From: UBA10677 sp045532295
Lineage (GTDB): Bacteria; Bacillota; Clostridia; Christensenellales; Pumilibacteraceae
Direction of reading: 5' to 3'
Assembly: GCA_045532295.1 (NCBI GenBank)
Contig: JAZSFP010000027.1
Span: forward strand, 59,766-123,765
Length of the DNA stretch: 64,000 nucleotides
Shown: positions 36,471 to 44,446 of the stretch, piece by piece
How the letters are laid out: every line of letters starts with the position of its first letter
Position numbering within the stretch: position 1 is the first letter of the stretch
Notes under the pieces: generated by a model
The model's database searches: none
What the model was told of the DNA's origin: nothing
The model's input: the letters and a program-made list of their open reading frames with translations, nothing else
Position numbers and translations under genes: made by a program

Positions 36471-36914
36471 ATGAACAAATGTATTTTTATCGGTAATCTT
36501 ACCCGCGATCCTGAATTCCAGACTACCGGAAGTGGCGTTTCACTCTGTCGCTTTTCTATCGCGGTAAACCGTACCTACGCTAACGCTAACGGGGAAAGAG
36601 AGGTTGATTTTATCAACGTCGTTACCTGGAGAGGACTTGCTGAAAATTGCAACAAGTATCTTACGAAGGGTAGTAAAGTCTGCATCGTTGGTAGTTTACA
36701 AAACCGTAGTTACGAGGACAAAGACGGCAATAAGCGTTATACGACGGATATCGTAGCAGAGGACGTTGAGTTTATTTCTTCCCGTTCTCAAGCCGGCGAA
36801 GGCGCTCCCGCGCCCCAACCTGCGTCCCAGCCTAAGACCAGCCCCCGTTCTAACAACGGCAACGGCGGTTTTGGTGGACTTACGCCCGTTGAAGACGATA
36901 ATTTGCCCTTCTAA
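36471..36914 (+). CDS. ssb: Single-stranded DNA-binding protein
   Basis: The 147-residue protein starts with the OB-fold sequence MNKCIFIGNLTRDPEFQTTGSG and contains VVTWRGLAENCNKYLTKGSKV. A flexible Gln/Pro/Asn/Gly linker and the acidic tip DDNLPF follow; the tip recruits replication and repair partners. It acts as a tetramer on exposed single strands. It sits between the S6 and S18 genes, the usual arrangement. Confidence 0.97.
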   Translation: MNKCIFIGNLTRDPEFQTTGSGVSLCRFSIAVNRTYANANGEREVDFINVVTWRGLAENCNKYLTKGSKVCIVGSLQNRSYEDKDGNKRYTTDIVAEDVEFISSRSQAGEGAPAPQPASQPKTSPRSNNGNGGFGGLTPVEDDNLPF

Positions 36915-36939
36915 AAATTATTTTAAGAGGATTTAAATT

Positions 36940-37212
36940 ATGGAAAAGAAAAATATCAATAAAGCAGTAGAAGTGGACGATAAGTCCAAGAAATTCAAGC
37001 GCGTTCCCAAGAAGAAGGTTTGCACATTCTGCGTTGAGAAGATTGAAGAAATCGACTACAAGGATATCGCGAAACTCAAGAGATTCGTTACCGAGAAAGG
37101 TAAGATTATCCCCCGTCGTGCTTCGGGCGTTTGCGCAGAGCATCAGCGTCAACTCGCGATTGCTATCAAGCGCGCACGCGCAATCGCGCTCCTTCCCTAC
37201 AAGGGCGAGTAA
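36940..37212 (+). CDS. rpsR: 30S ribosomal protein S18
   Basis: The 90-residue basic protein has the S18 core: KKVCTFCVEKIEEIDYKDI, then LKRFVTEKGKIIPRRASGVCAEHQRQLAIAIKRARAIALLPY. The zinc-type cysteines are present (CTFC and the later Cys), so it is a C+ paralogue. It is the last gene of the operon, with a terminator 16 nt downstream. Confidence 0.97.
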   Translation: MEKKNINKAVEVDDKSKKFKRVPKKKVCTFCVEKIEEIDYKDIAKLKRFVTEKGKIIPRRASGVCAEHQRQLAIAIKRARAIALLPYKGE

Positions 37213-37228
37213 TTAAAAGAAAATTATT

Positions 37229-37264
37229 AAAAAACACTCTGCAATAAACTGCAGAGTGTTTTTT
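37229..37264 (+). terminator. Terminator of rpsF-ssb-rpsR
   Basis: The perfect stem AAAAAACACTCTGC/GCAGAGTGTTTTTT is followed by more T. A near-identical hairpin lies at 37845-37879. Confidence 0.95.
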
Positions 37265-37271
37265 ATATTTA

Positions 37272-37300
37272 TTGACAAAAACTAACGGTTATGATATAAT
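37272..37300 (+). promoter_or_regulatory. Promoter of the 162-aa membrane protein gene
   Basis: TTGACA (37272-37277), a 17-nt spacer and TATAAT (37295-37300): a near-consensus vegetative promoter. Confidence 0.85.
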
Positions 37301-37337
37301 GAACGTGAAGTTTTAGAGAAACGAAGGGGAAGGTTTT

Positions 37338-37826
37338 ATGGAACGAGAAATTAGTAGAATAGAAACTACTCGAAAAATTACGACGATATTTAAGTATTTG
37401 GCGTACGCGTTCGTCGCGTTTGGAGCATTGAGTTTAATAGCCGTGGTCGTAGTTGCGTCAATGGACGACGCTTGGGAATACGTATTTAAAGACACGTCCT
37501 ACACGATTCCTATTATAATCGTCTTTACTTCTGCAATTTTGGCAGTGTTATTTTTTGTAATGGATAGACGTACTGGTAGCGTAATTTCTTTTTTGGTTTT
37601 AACTAATAGACGACTTTATAATCAAATTGAAACGCCAAAACTTAAACAGATTGAAAGTTATAATTTAAATAAGATTACCCATTATAGTATTTATCAAACG
37701 ATTACCAAAAAAGGAACGCGCTTTACACTTAAATTTAAAACTTCGACGGACACCGTGAAATTTATAGTTGACGAAGAGTTTTATAACGAGTTCGTTAATG
37801 CCGTTAGCGCAACCGTAGCGTTATAG
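37338..37826 (+). CDS. Small membrane protein with PH-like domain
   Basis: The 162-residue protein has two membrane helices at about 18-44 and 58-77. They are followed by a cytoplasmic segment that looks like a bacterial PH domain (LVLTNRRLYNQI, then ITHYSIYQTITKKGTRFTLKFKT). Function is unknown; such proteins are usually conserved hypothetical membrane proteins. It is a single gene with its own strong promoter and terminator. Confidence 0.75.
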   Translation: MEREISRIETTRKITTIFKYLAYAFVAFGALSLIAVVVVASMDDAWEYVFKDTSYTIPIIIVFTSAILAVLFFVMDRRTGSVISFLVLTNRRLYNQIETPKLKQIESYNLNKITHYSIYQTITKKGTRFTLKFKTSTDTVKFIVDEEFYNEFVNAVSATVAL

Positions 37827-37844
37827 AGTAAATTTTCAAAAATA

Positions 37845-37879
37845 AAAGCACTCTGCAATAAACTGCAGGGTGCTTTTTT
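37845..37879 (+). terminator. Terminator of the PH-like membrane protein gene
   Basis: The stem AAAAGCACTCTGCA pairs with TGCAGGGTGCTTTT, followed by T residues. It is a close copy of the rpsR terminator, which hints that this gene and its terminator arose by local duplication or conversion. Confidence 0.9.
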
Positions 37880-37917
37880 ATTACTTGAATTCTATCTAAT
37901 TTCTTTAAATATTCCGT

Positions 37918-39792
37918 CTATTTCGTCATATCCTTATTCTTTAAATGTCTAAGGTAGAAGAATAATCCCCAGTCTTGATCGTTGGCGAACGGGTCGTGAT
38001 ACTCTGCGCGCGTTCCGTTTACTGATATGGGGAAAAGATAAGCGCACGAGGCTTTGCCGTCGGGGGAGAAGAGCGAAAGCACGCCTCTAAACGCCGACTC
38101 TGCGCGCTTATAGAAGGTTTCGTCGCCCGTAATATCCGCAAAGCCCTCGTAATTGCAGGCGGTAAGTCCGCTCCAGTAATGAGGGAAGGTATCCCCGTAT
38201 AACTTGCGTTTACCGAACCAAAAGCCGTCCCAGTGGCGAATAGCAACCTCGTAAAGATGATAGTCAGGCTGTCTGCCGTTGAAAAGTTCGAGCGCTTTCA
38301 TATGCTTTTTTGCACCCTCGAGATACTTTTTTTCGCCGGTAGCCTTATACATTTTTATCATCAACTCAACCGACGGCGCGGAAATGCTTTGCTCGAACTT
38401 GACTTCGTGTGGAGGGAAGTTAAGCCCGTTATTAAGAATAGTTTCGCAGTGCGCTCTAAAGTCTTTCATTATGCTTTCGCGCTCGCGTTTAAGCCCCGCC
38501 TCGTCAAGTTTTTTAAGTAGAGCGATAAGCGGGATTTCAAAAGCGTAGAATTTTGCTCCGCCCCGCCTATAAAACTCCTTCATTATCCTATACGAGAGGA
38601 GAAGGTCGTCAATCTTTCCCCAAAGGTCGTAAAGATTAATATAAAGTTCAGCCACCCAAGGATAATTATAAAGTCTAACTAAACTATCGTCTCTGCCGTA
38701 ATTGTTGTAAACCGAGCCACTTTCGCGGTCAACTATTTCGCGCTCTAAGTAGGCGATATATTTTTTTAGGCTGTTTTCAAGTTGGTTAGAGGGGTGCGAC
38801 TGAAGATAAACGGCTAATAACGCGCCCATACCCACACGCTCGCGCGCGCCGTTATAGTCGTGAGTGGGTACGCAGTATAGACTACGCTCTTCGTTATCGT
38901 AGGTTAAGAACGCGCCGTCAAGAGATGAGCCGGGCATATCCGCTTGTTGATGCTCGGCAATAAAATGACACCTTGTTTTTGCAAGTTCTTCGATAGGAGG
39001 CAGGACGAGTATTCGGCAAGAAGTGGTAACGCTACCAACCGCGATATTATAAACCCTCTCGCCAAGGTCGTCGCAGTCTTCTAAAACGGATATAACGCCG
39101 TCGCGCGTCGTAAAATCAACGCTTTTTCCGTTACGCGTAATTTTTACTTCGCTTTCAGCAAAATCAAAAACGGGAGCAACGGAAAGCCTAACTTCTTCGC
39201 CACGGAAAAGAGTGTAATTTTCCGCCTTTACTTCTATGTGGCGTGGGTTGTAAAGGGCGAGTTTGTTATAAAAATCTTCAACGCCGTCGTGCCAGAATAA
39301 AGTCCAGCCGATAGTAACGCTTTCGTTCGGGGCAAGCATATTTACGGGCGAGGGGTGAAGAATAAAATCTCCACGGTCGTTACTATCTTTGCACGCGTCT
39401 GACTGATTGCGCTCAACACTGTAACCACAAAGACTGCCCTCGGTAAGCGTAAGTCCCAGGTGGGGCGGTTCGCCGTTCATCCTAAGCGCCATAATGTAAC
39501 TGACTTCTCCACCACAGAATATATGGGTATGACAGCGATTAAAAAGGCAGACTTCCGCGTAATCGTAATTATCGTTAAAGGGCGCGTAGATACCAAGTGA
39601 GTCTCGGCTCGTGCAAATATATTTATCGGAGGCGTTGGTAAAAGTAAAACGCTCGCGCAAAGCGTCGCCATCGATAAATGATTCGCGTTTAACCTCAAAG
39701 CCCTCGGGAAGAGGCTTAACCGTTCCCCACTCGTTATAACCTTCCACCCAGTTCATTTCGTACTTATCGTTAGGATGAATAAAACTTTTCAT
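37918..39792 (-). CDS. Probable (alpha/alpha)6 six-hairpin glycosidase-like protein
   Basis: This 624-residue cytoplasmic protein has no signal peptide. The N-terminal 260 residues are beta-rich (RERFTFTNASDKYICTSRDSLGIY, then VRLSVAPVFDF). The C-terminal half consists of helical hairpins with Trp/Tyr-rich turns (YNYPWVAELYINLYDLWGK, VAIRHWDGFWFG, FPHYWSGLTACNYEGFADITGD), as in unsaturated glucuronyl hydrolase or GH88/105-like folds. The substrate is probably a sugar or oligosaccharide. Catalytic Asp residues could not be assigned. It is preceded by its own promoter and a perfect palindrome that may be an operator. Confidence 0.6.
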   Translation of the reverse strand: MKSFIHPNDKYEMNWVEGYNEWGTVKPLPEGFEVKRESFIDGDALRERFTFTNASDKYICTSRDSLGIYAPFNDNYDYAEVCLFNRCHTHIFCGGEVSYIMALRMNGEPPHLGLTLTEGSLCGYSVERNQSDACKDSNDRGDFILHPSPVNMLAPNESVTIGWTLFWHDGVEDFYNKLALYNPRHIEVKAENYTLFRGEEVRLSVAPVFDFAESEVKITRNGKSVDFTTRDGVISVLEDCDDLGERVYNIAVGSVTTSCRILVLPPIEELAKTRCHFIAEHQQADMPGSSLDGAFLTYDNEERSLYCVPTHDYNGARERVGMGALLAVYLQSHPSNQLENSLKKYIAYLEREIVDRESGSVYNNYGRDDSLVRLYNYPWVAELYINLYDLWGKIDDLLLSYRIMKEFYRRGGAKFYAFEIPLIALLKKLDEAGLKRERESIMKDFRAHCETILNNGLNFPPHEVKFEQSISAPSVELMIKMYKATGEKKYLEGAKKHMKALELFNGRQPDYHLYEVAIRHWDGFWFGKRKLYGDTFPHYWSGLTACNYEGFADITGDETFYKRAESAFRGVLSLFSPDGKASCAYLFPISVNGTRAEYHDPFANDQDWGLFFYLRHLKNKDMTK

Positions 39793-39808
39793 AGTTTACT
39801 CCTCTTCG

Positions 39809-39821
39809 TTTCCTTAGGAAA
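39809..39821. promoter_or_regulatory. Palindromic operator candidate of the six-hairpin protein gene
   Basis: TTTCCTTAGGAAA is a perfect palindrome around one central base. It lies at the expected transcription start of the minus-strand gene, just past the -10 box. Confidence 0.5.
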
Positions 39822-39822
39822 T

Positions 39823-39851
39823 ATTTTATCATCTTTAATCCGTACTGTCAA
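39823..39851 (-). promoter_or_regulatory. Promoter of the six-hairpin protein gene
   Basis: On the minus strand TTGACA (39846-39851), a 17-nt spacer and TAAAAT (39823-39828) lie upstream of the start at 39792. Confidence 0.8.
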
Positions 39852-39918
39852 GTTTTTGATTGCTCAAATGTTTTCTAAAAAATTTTTCAAAAAAATTTAA
39901 AAAATATGCGAAAAATCG

Positions 39919-39947
39919 TTGACAACCGCTTTCTTTTGTGTTATTAT
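39919..39947 (+). promoter_or_regulatory. Promoter of the PerR-like gene
   Basis: TTGACA (39919-39924), a 17-nt spacer and TATTAT (39942-39947). The Fur box begins 9 nt after the -10 box, over the transcription start. Confidence 0.85.
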
Positions 39948-39955
39948 ATAAGTAC

Positions 39956-39974
39956 GATAATGATAATCATTATC
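39956..39974. promoter_or_regulatory. Perfect 19-bp Fur box
   Basis: GATAATGATAATCATTATC equals the classical Fur box consensus at every base. Its place at +1 predicts repression of the gene downstream, the PerR-like regulator itself, and possibly of rubrerythrin by read-through. Confidence 0.9.
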
Positions 39975-40002
39975 AATAAGCACTCACAAAGAAGGAGGTT
40001 TT

Positions 40003-40383
40003 ATGGAAGTAGCGCAAAGAAAATCTAAAAATCGCGAAGTAATATACGAAGTACTTGTTTCTACCAAGAGCCATCCTGATGCGGAGTGGGTATTTAGAGA
40101 GGCGAAAAAGGTTTGCTCTGATATGGGAATAGCGACGGTGTACCGCAATCTTAAGACTTTGGTTGAGAGCGGAAAAATAGTTGCGATAGAGAGCGTGGAC
40201 GGAACGGTTCACTACGACGCTTGCGTTCTTCCGCACTCGCACTTCGTATGCGAAGAGTGTGGAGAGATAAGCGATATTGATATTCCCTTCGTTTCGCTTG
40301 ACGGAGTAAAGAGTGAGGGGTTTAGCGTAAAGCGTGGAAAAATCGTACTTTACGGCGCGTGTCCCAAATGCTCGAGTAATTAG
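40003..40383 (+). CDS. perR: Fur-family regulator, PerR-like
   Basis: This 126-residue metal-dependent repressor has a winged-helix N-terminus (GIATVYRNLKTLVESGKI) and a dimerisation domain. Zinc-site cysteines are C83/C86 and C120/C123. Residues matching the PerR regulatory metal site are visible: H24, D72, H78, H80 and D91 or D93. The Asp at 72 fits peroxide-sensing PerR rather than Fur. A perfect Fur box overlaps its promoter, so autoregulation is likely. Rubrerythrin follows 68 nt later, matching a peroxide-stress unit. Whether it senses iron or peroxide is not settled by sequence. Confidence 0.85.
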   Translation: MEVAQRKSKNREVIYEVLVSTKSHPDAEWVFREAKKVCSDMGIATVYRNLKTLVESGKIVAIESVDGTVHYDACVLPHSHFVCEECGEISDIDIPFVSLDGVKSEGFSVKRGKIVLYGACPKCSSN

Positions 40384-40451
40384 TTAATAACGCCAAAAAT
40401 AACAGGGTTTGGCGAAATAAAATAAAAAATTTTTTTGGAGGAATAAAAATT

Positions 40452-40976
40452 ATGAAAAGATGTACTGTATGTGGATGTGTAGTTGAAGACGGTGTTGCTC
40501 GTTGCCCCCAGTGTGGCGTAACTACTTTCGAGGCTCTTCCCGATGAAGAGGGTTGGGCTTGCGAGCATAGAGTAGGCGACGGTATGGTAGACGACGCTGA
40601 AATCGTTCAAGGTCTTCGCGATAACTATATGGGCGAGTGCACTGAAGTAGGTATGTATCTTGCTATGAGCCGTGTTGCTGAGCGCGAGGGCTATCCCGAG
40701 ATTGCAGAGGCTTACAAGAGATACGCTTTTGAAGAGGCAGAGCACGCAGCGAAGTTCGCTGAACTTTTGGGCGAAGTAATCACCGATTCTACCAAGAAGA
40801 ACCTCGAACTCCGTATGGCAGCAGAGGGTGGCGCTTGCAAGGGCAAACTTGACCTCGCTATTCGCGCTAAGCAACTTGGCTACGACGCTATCCACGATAC
40901 CGTTCACGAAATGGCAAAGGACGAGGCTCGTCACGGCGCAGGTTTCAAGGGTTTACTTAAGAGATATTTTAACTAA
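40452..40976 (+). CDS. Reverse rubrerythrin
   Basis: The 174-residue protein begins with a rubredoxin-like iron site (CTVCGC...CPQCG at about 4-22). A ferritin-like di-iron domain follows, with ECTEVGMYLAMSRVAEREGY, EEAEHAAKFAELL, and MAKDEARHGAGFKGLL as Glu/His ligands. Classical rubrerythrin carries rubredoxin at the C-terminus, so this is the reverse form common in clostridia, which reduces peroxide in anaerobes. It lies directly after a PerR-like gene and ends at its own terminator. Confidence 0.92.
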   Translation: MKRCTVCGCVVEDGVARCPQCGVTTFEALPDEEGWACEHRVGDGMVDDAEIVQGLRDNYMGECTEVGMYLAMSRVAEREGYPEIAEAYKRYAFEEAEHAAKFAELLGEVITDSTKKNLELRMAAEGGACKGKLDLAIRAKQLGYDAIHDTVHEMAKDEARHGAGFKGLLKRYFN

Positions 40977-41005
40977 AACAATTTAATTAGGTTGGCACAC
41001 AACTA

Positions 41006-41044
41006 AAAAGACCGTCGAAGGCTTTCCTTTGGCGGTCTTTGTAT
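41006..41044. terminator. Terminator between rubrerythrin and the convergent flavin-reductase-like gene
   Basis: AAAGACCG pairs with CGGTCTTT, with an inner GAAGG/CCTTT stem. T- and A-runs on both sides make it bidirectional. Confidence 0.9.
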
Positions 41045-41081
41045 TTAAAAAAGCATACCGTATATTAAATTTTGCGACGAA

Positions 41082-41993
41082 CTACTTCTTTTTTTCCTTA
41101 CGGCGTTTGTCGTTAATAATATCTAACGCGTTCTCGTCGATGAGAGTTATACCCTCTTCGCGAGCAATGTTTACCATTTGCGAGAGCGCGGCTTTAAGGA
41201 AAATTCTGGGGATTTTAGTGAGTTTAGCGCAAGCCTCTTTGGTAAACTTGATTTCGCTGTCAATACGCTCAGCAGCGTAGATTACCGAGTTAACATCGCC
41301 CTCTTTCGCCTGAATTTTATCAAAAACTGGACGGCGGAAACGGGAGTACCAGAACTTCGTACTATCGCGGTAGCCGTAGTCGACGGGAACGGCGGGGAAG
41401 TACTTGGGCTTAGAGCCTTCGATGATGCCTTTGTAGGGTTTTTCCTTCATTAAAATGCGGTCGATTTTAAGAATAAAGTGCGCTCCAAACTTGCTCGTGA
41501 TACCGTTGAAGTTGCGGTATGGAGGCTCGTAGCCTTCAAGTTCACCGGGCTTATCGAGGTAAGCGTCCTCGAGGGTGTCGTCCCAAGAGCACTCAAACAC
41601 TTGGTAGGACTCTTCAACGATTTGCGGTCTGTCGCCTTCTAGGTCGCTATCGACGAGAGTGAATAAGCAGTTTTTCATCTTGTCTTCCGTCTTGTCGCCG
41701 GGGAAACCAAGTCTAACCGCCTCTTTGAAATATTTGCGCTCGTCGGTAATGAAGTTGAGCGAGCATTTTTTAGTGCGCAAAATGTTTTGAGCGGTGTTAG
41801 AACTGTTGCGACACTCAAGTATCATAGCGTAATAGTCTTTGCCGGCAATGTAGTAAGGAAAGCAAAGCGAGTACGAGCCGAGGTTAGTTTGTCCGCTTTC
41901 CGATACCGTCGAAATAAGAATAGTGGGCATAGGAAAGTAGGATGAGGTTTGGTAGAAGTTGTCTACTATTCGAACGTTCTTGAATTTTTCCAT
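41082..41993 (-). CDS. Flavin reductase-like FMN-binding (flavoredoxin) protein
   Basis: The start at 41993 (MEKFKNVRIVDNFYQ) is chosen because a CAAGGAGAG site lies just upstream. An upstream in-frame start at 42038 has none. The 303-residue protein has the split-barrel flavin-binding look of the flavin reductase-like family: PMPTILISTVSESGQTNLG, SYSLCFPYY, ECRNSSNTAQNI and SLNFITDE. It probably binds FMN and transfers electrons in anaerobic redox reactions. The C-terminal extension of about 100 residues is not recognised. It follows spo0A on the same strand but has a 68-nt gap. Confidence 0.75.
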   Translation of the reverse strand: MEKFKNVRIVDNFYQTSSYFPMPTILISTVSESGQTNLGSYSLCFPYYIAGKDYYAMILECRNSSNTAQNILRTKKCSLNFITDERKYFKEAVRLGFPGDKTEDKMKNCLFTLVDSDLEGDRPQIVEESYQVFECSWDDTLEDAYLDKPGELEGYEPPYRNFNGITSKFGAHFILKIDRILMKEKPYKGIIEGSKPKYFPAVPVDYGYRDSTKFWYSRFRRPVFDKIQAKEGDVNSVIYAAERIDSEIKFTKEACAKLTKIPRIFLKAALSQMVNIAREEGITLIDENALDIINDKRRKEKKK

Positions 41994-42061
41994 TTTTCTC
42001 TCCTTGGTGTTTAGTAACTTGACTATATTATACCCCAAACGAGAAAAACAATCAAGGGAAA

Positions 42062-42805
42062 TTACATATTTTCGAGTAACATTTTGTCCGCAACGAGCGC
42101 AATAAATTCGCCGTTAGTGGGCTTTTCGTTGCTCGAATAAACCTTTACGCCGAAAAGAGAATTGATGTTTTCAATCTTACCTTTGTTCCAAGCAACCTCG
42201 ATTGCGTGTCTAATAGCCCTCTCAACCTTGCTTGCGCTCGTAGAAAACCTCGTCGCGACTTCGGGGTAGAGTTTTTTGGTTATGCTATTGATAATTTCGG
42301 GGCTGTCAATAGCCATCTTGATTGCCTCGCGTAAAAATTGATAACCCTTGATGTGCGCAGGAATTCCCACGGTCATAAAGATTTCCGTAATGCGCTGTTC
42401 GGTTACGCCGTTTAAAGCGGAACGGTACGGGCGGTTTGACGGTTTAGTTCTCTTGATTGCGCTAATTCTACGGTCAAGGTCGGGAAGAGAAAAGGGCTTT
42501 ATTAAGTAATAGTCCGCGCCCTTGTCCATAGCCTCGTTCACCATACTCTCCGCCTTAGTCTCGCTTACCGCTATAATCTTGCAGTTTTCCTTGTCAATGC
42601 GCTCAAGAACGCCCACACCGTCAAGCGAGGGCATAAGCATATCAAGTACCATAGCGTCGGGTTGATGCGCCTTAAAAAGCCTTATTGCCTCTTCCCCTCC
42701 GCGAGCAACGCCCACTACTTCGTAAAGAGGCGACGCGCTGAAGTATTCTCTTTCGCTCTGTAAAGTTTTCTCGTCGTCGTCAACGAGCAAAATTCGTGTT
42801 TTCAT
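42062..42805 (-). CDS. spo0A: Sporulation master response regulator Spo0A
   Basis: The 247-residue regulator has a receiver domain (acidic pocket VDDD at 8-11, phosphorylation site D55 in VLDMLMPS, and K in YLIKPF). Its C-terminal DNA-binding domain carries Spo0A hallmarks: GIPAHIKGYQFLREAI and SKVERAIRHAIEVAWNKG. When phosphorylated it binds 0A boxes to start sporulation. A promoter and 0A boxes lie upstream, so it probably autoregulates. Together with gpr at 21077, it argues for a genuine endospore former. Confidence 0.97.
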   Translation of the reverse strand: MKTRILLVDDDEKTLQSEREYFSASPLYEVVGVARGGEEAIRLFKAHQPDAMVLDMLMPSLDGVGVLERIDKENCKIIAVSETKAESMVNEAMDKGADYYLIKPFSLPDLDRRISAIKRTKPSNRPYRSALNGVTEQRITEIFMTVGIPAHIKGYQFLREAIKMAIDSPEIINSITKKLYPEVATRFSTSASKVERAIRHAIEVAWNKGKIENINSLFGVKVYSSNEKPTNGEFIALVADKMLLENM

Positions 42806-42836
42806 TATCTTAAACCTCCGATTTAGTTACAATTCC

Positions 42837-42865
42837 ATTATAACTTTTAATGAGCGAAAAGACAA
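42837..42865 (-). promoter_or_regulatory. Promoter of spo0A
   Basis: On the minus strand TTGTCT (42860-42865), a 17-nt spacer and TATAAT (42837-42842). Confidence 0.75.
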
Positions 42866-42883
42866 CAAAAAACGGTAAAACAT

Positions 42884-42902
42884 TTCGACTAATAATGTCG
42901 AA
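42884..42902. promoter_or_regulatory. Paired 0A boxes upstream of spo0A
   Basis: TTCGACT (42884-42890) and TGTCGAA (42896-42902) face each other across 5 nt. TGTCGAA is the Spo0A~P consensus and the other arm has one change. They lie 18 nt upstream of the -35 box. Confidence 0.7.
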
Positions 42903-42931
42903 AAAAGTCTAATAATCGCGAATAAAATATA

Positions 42932-42968
42932 AAGAAAAACCCCTCTCGAAAAAGAGGGGAATTTTTTA
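42932..42968. terminator. Terminator of the MFS transporter gene
   Basis: The stem CCCCTC/GAGGGG has A- and T-runs on both sides. On the minus strand it ends the MFS transcript before the spo0A promoter. Confidence 0.85.
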
Positions 42969-42978
42969 GGAAAATCAA

Positions 42979-44226
42979 TTATTTTTCGTTTAAGAGGGCG
43001 GGTTTATCGGGTTTTTTCATAAGCAAGGCAAAGCATACTGAGGCGAGGATAGGGAAGATTAGGGCTACGAGCATACCTGCTTTCATACCGATTTGGTCGG
43101 GAGTAAGGGCAAGAGAGGAGGCAAGGGAAAGACCAAAATCTGAAGAGGCTACCGCGTCGGAGACTATTCCAACGAGTTGGGGTGCGACGCTTGCGCCCAT
43201 ATCACCGCCTGCAGCCATAATAGCGTAGAGGAACACTCCACCGCTTGCGACTTTGTTTTCAGCGGAAATAAGGCTACCGGGCCAAAGCATAGAGGCGCAA
43301 AAGCCCGTGAGCGCGCACGCTACGAGACCAAGAATAGCGAAGGGCGTAACGGCTGCGACGAGATAACAAATAGACGCTCCGACTGAACCTAAAAACATAA
43401 CGAGTTCCACTTTTTTGCCGAACTTTGAATAGAGCGTTCTACCGAGCCCGAGGAAGAGAGAGAAGAGAGCAACGCCGAAGATATCGCCGTAAACTTTGGG
43501 AAGAGCGAGCGATTGTTCAAGATAACTTGACGCCCATTGCGCCATCGTGCACTCGGTTGCGCCTCCCATAAAGATAGCGATTACGCACAGCCAAAGCGTA
43601 CCGTTTTTCAGTAGTTTTGCGCCCTCGCCGGCAGTAACGTTTTCCGTTTTAAGAGCGGGGATATCCGCTCCCAAGAACGCGAAGAAAGAGAAGAGAGGGA
43701 TAAGCGCTAAAACGAGGGGGAGGAAGAACCAGTTGTTTTTTCCAACGCCCCACAAAAAGAGGGTGGAAAAGAGTACGACGGCAACGACGCCCCAAGCGTA
43801 AACGGAGTGAAGTTTGCTCATTTCGTGGTCGGGGTTATCGGAGGGGAGCGCGGCGATTACGGGGCTTATAAGCACCTCGGCAAGACCGCCTGCAAGCGAG
43901 AAAATAAGCGTTCCAAGAATTATGCCTATGAAGGCAAGGGCGGGGAAGAGCAGAGGCAGAACTGCGTAAACGACGAGCCCAACTACGCTGATTGCCGGGA
44001 GTAAGCGCACGGTAAGGGTTATGTTAAATTTATGAGAAAAGAAGGAGAATACGAGGTCGATAGCAAGTTGCGTAACGAACCCTAAAAGAATAAGAAGACC
44101 CATCATAGAAAAAGAGAGGCCGTAAAGTTCACGGAAGGTAAGGAATAGAAGAGGGGAAAGGTTTGCAGTAGTTGCCATTGAAACGTTGGTTGAATAGCAA
44201 GCAATTTTAACTCTCGTAGCGTTCAT
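42979..44226 (-). CDS. MFS transporter, sugar-type
   Basis: The start at 44226 (MNATRVKIACYSTN) is chosen for the GGAG 7 nt upstream; a TTG farther out is unlikely. The 415-residue protein has twelve predicted membrane helices and an MFS-like first half (LLFLTFRELYGLSFSMMGLLILLGFVTQLAIDL). The first helix with STN and the ESG-free loops resemble fucose/FucP-type MFS members of anaerobes. The substrate is not assignable. It is a single gene with promoter TTGACT-N17-TATAAT at 44272-44300 on the minus strand and its own terminator. Confidence 0.85.
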   Translation of the reverse strand: MNATRVKIACYSTNVSMATTANLSPLLFLTFRELYGLSFSMMGLLILLGFVTQLAIDLVFSFFSHKFNITLTVRLLPAISVVGLVVYAVLPLLFPALAFIGIILGTLIFSLAGGLAEVLISPVIAALPSDNPDHEMSKLHSVYAWGVVAVVLFSTLFLWGVGKNNWFFLPLVLALIPLFSFFAFLGADIPALKTENVTAGEGAKLLKNGTLWLCVIAIFMGGATECTMAQWASSYLEQSLALPKVYGDIFGVALFSLFLGLGRTLYSKFGKKVELVMFLGSVGASICYLVAAVTPFAILGLVACALTGFCASMLWPGSLISAENKVASGGVFLYAIMAAGGDMGASVAPQLVGIVSDAVASSDFGLSLASSLALTPDQIGMKAGMLVALIFPILASVCFALLMKKPDKPALLNEK

Positions 44227-44271
44227 AGTAATCTCCAAGTTTTGTTAAAAGTACCGTTAAAGGTTGAGAGT

Positions 44272-44300
44272 ATTATAATATAACTGGAAAATAAAGTCAA
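44272..44300 (-). promoter_or_regulatory. Promoter of the MFS transporter gene
   Basis: On the minus strand TTGACT (44295-44300), a 17-nt spacer and TATAAT (44272-44277). It diverges from the RiPP-like operon promoter. Confidence 0.8.
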
Positions 44301-44369
44301 ATAACTTCGTGAAAAAACATAAAAAAGTACAAATAAAGAAAATAAAAAGACAAGGCGGGCGAAAAGTCC

Positions 44370-44399
44370 TTGACACAAAAGGCGAAGATAGTTTATAAT
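44370..44399 (+). promoter_or_regulatory. Promoter of the CCC-peptide operon
   Basis: TTGACA (44370-44375), an 18-nt spacer and TATAAT (44394-44399). Transcription should start near 44406, too close to a TTG at 44411 for it to serve as start codon. This supports GTG 44447. Confidence 0.85.
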
Positions 44400-44446
44400 T
44401 ATATCGTACCTTGCGAAAAAAAGCAAAGAGTAGGAAAAGGGAAAGA

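Noticed and set aside
44411..44446. TTG start that would lengthen the HExxH protein by 12 residues
   Set aside because: Only about 5 nt from the predicted transcription start and without a ribosome binding site.
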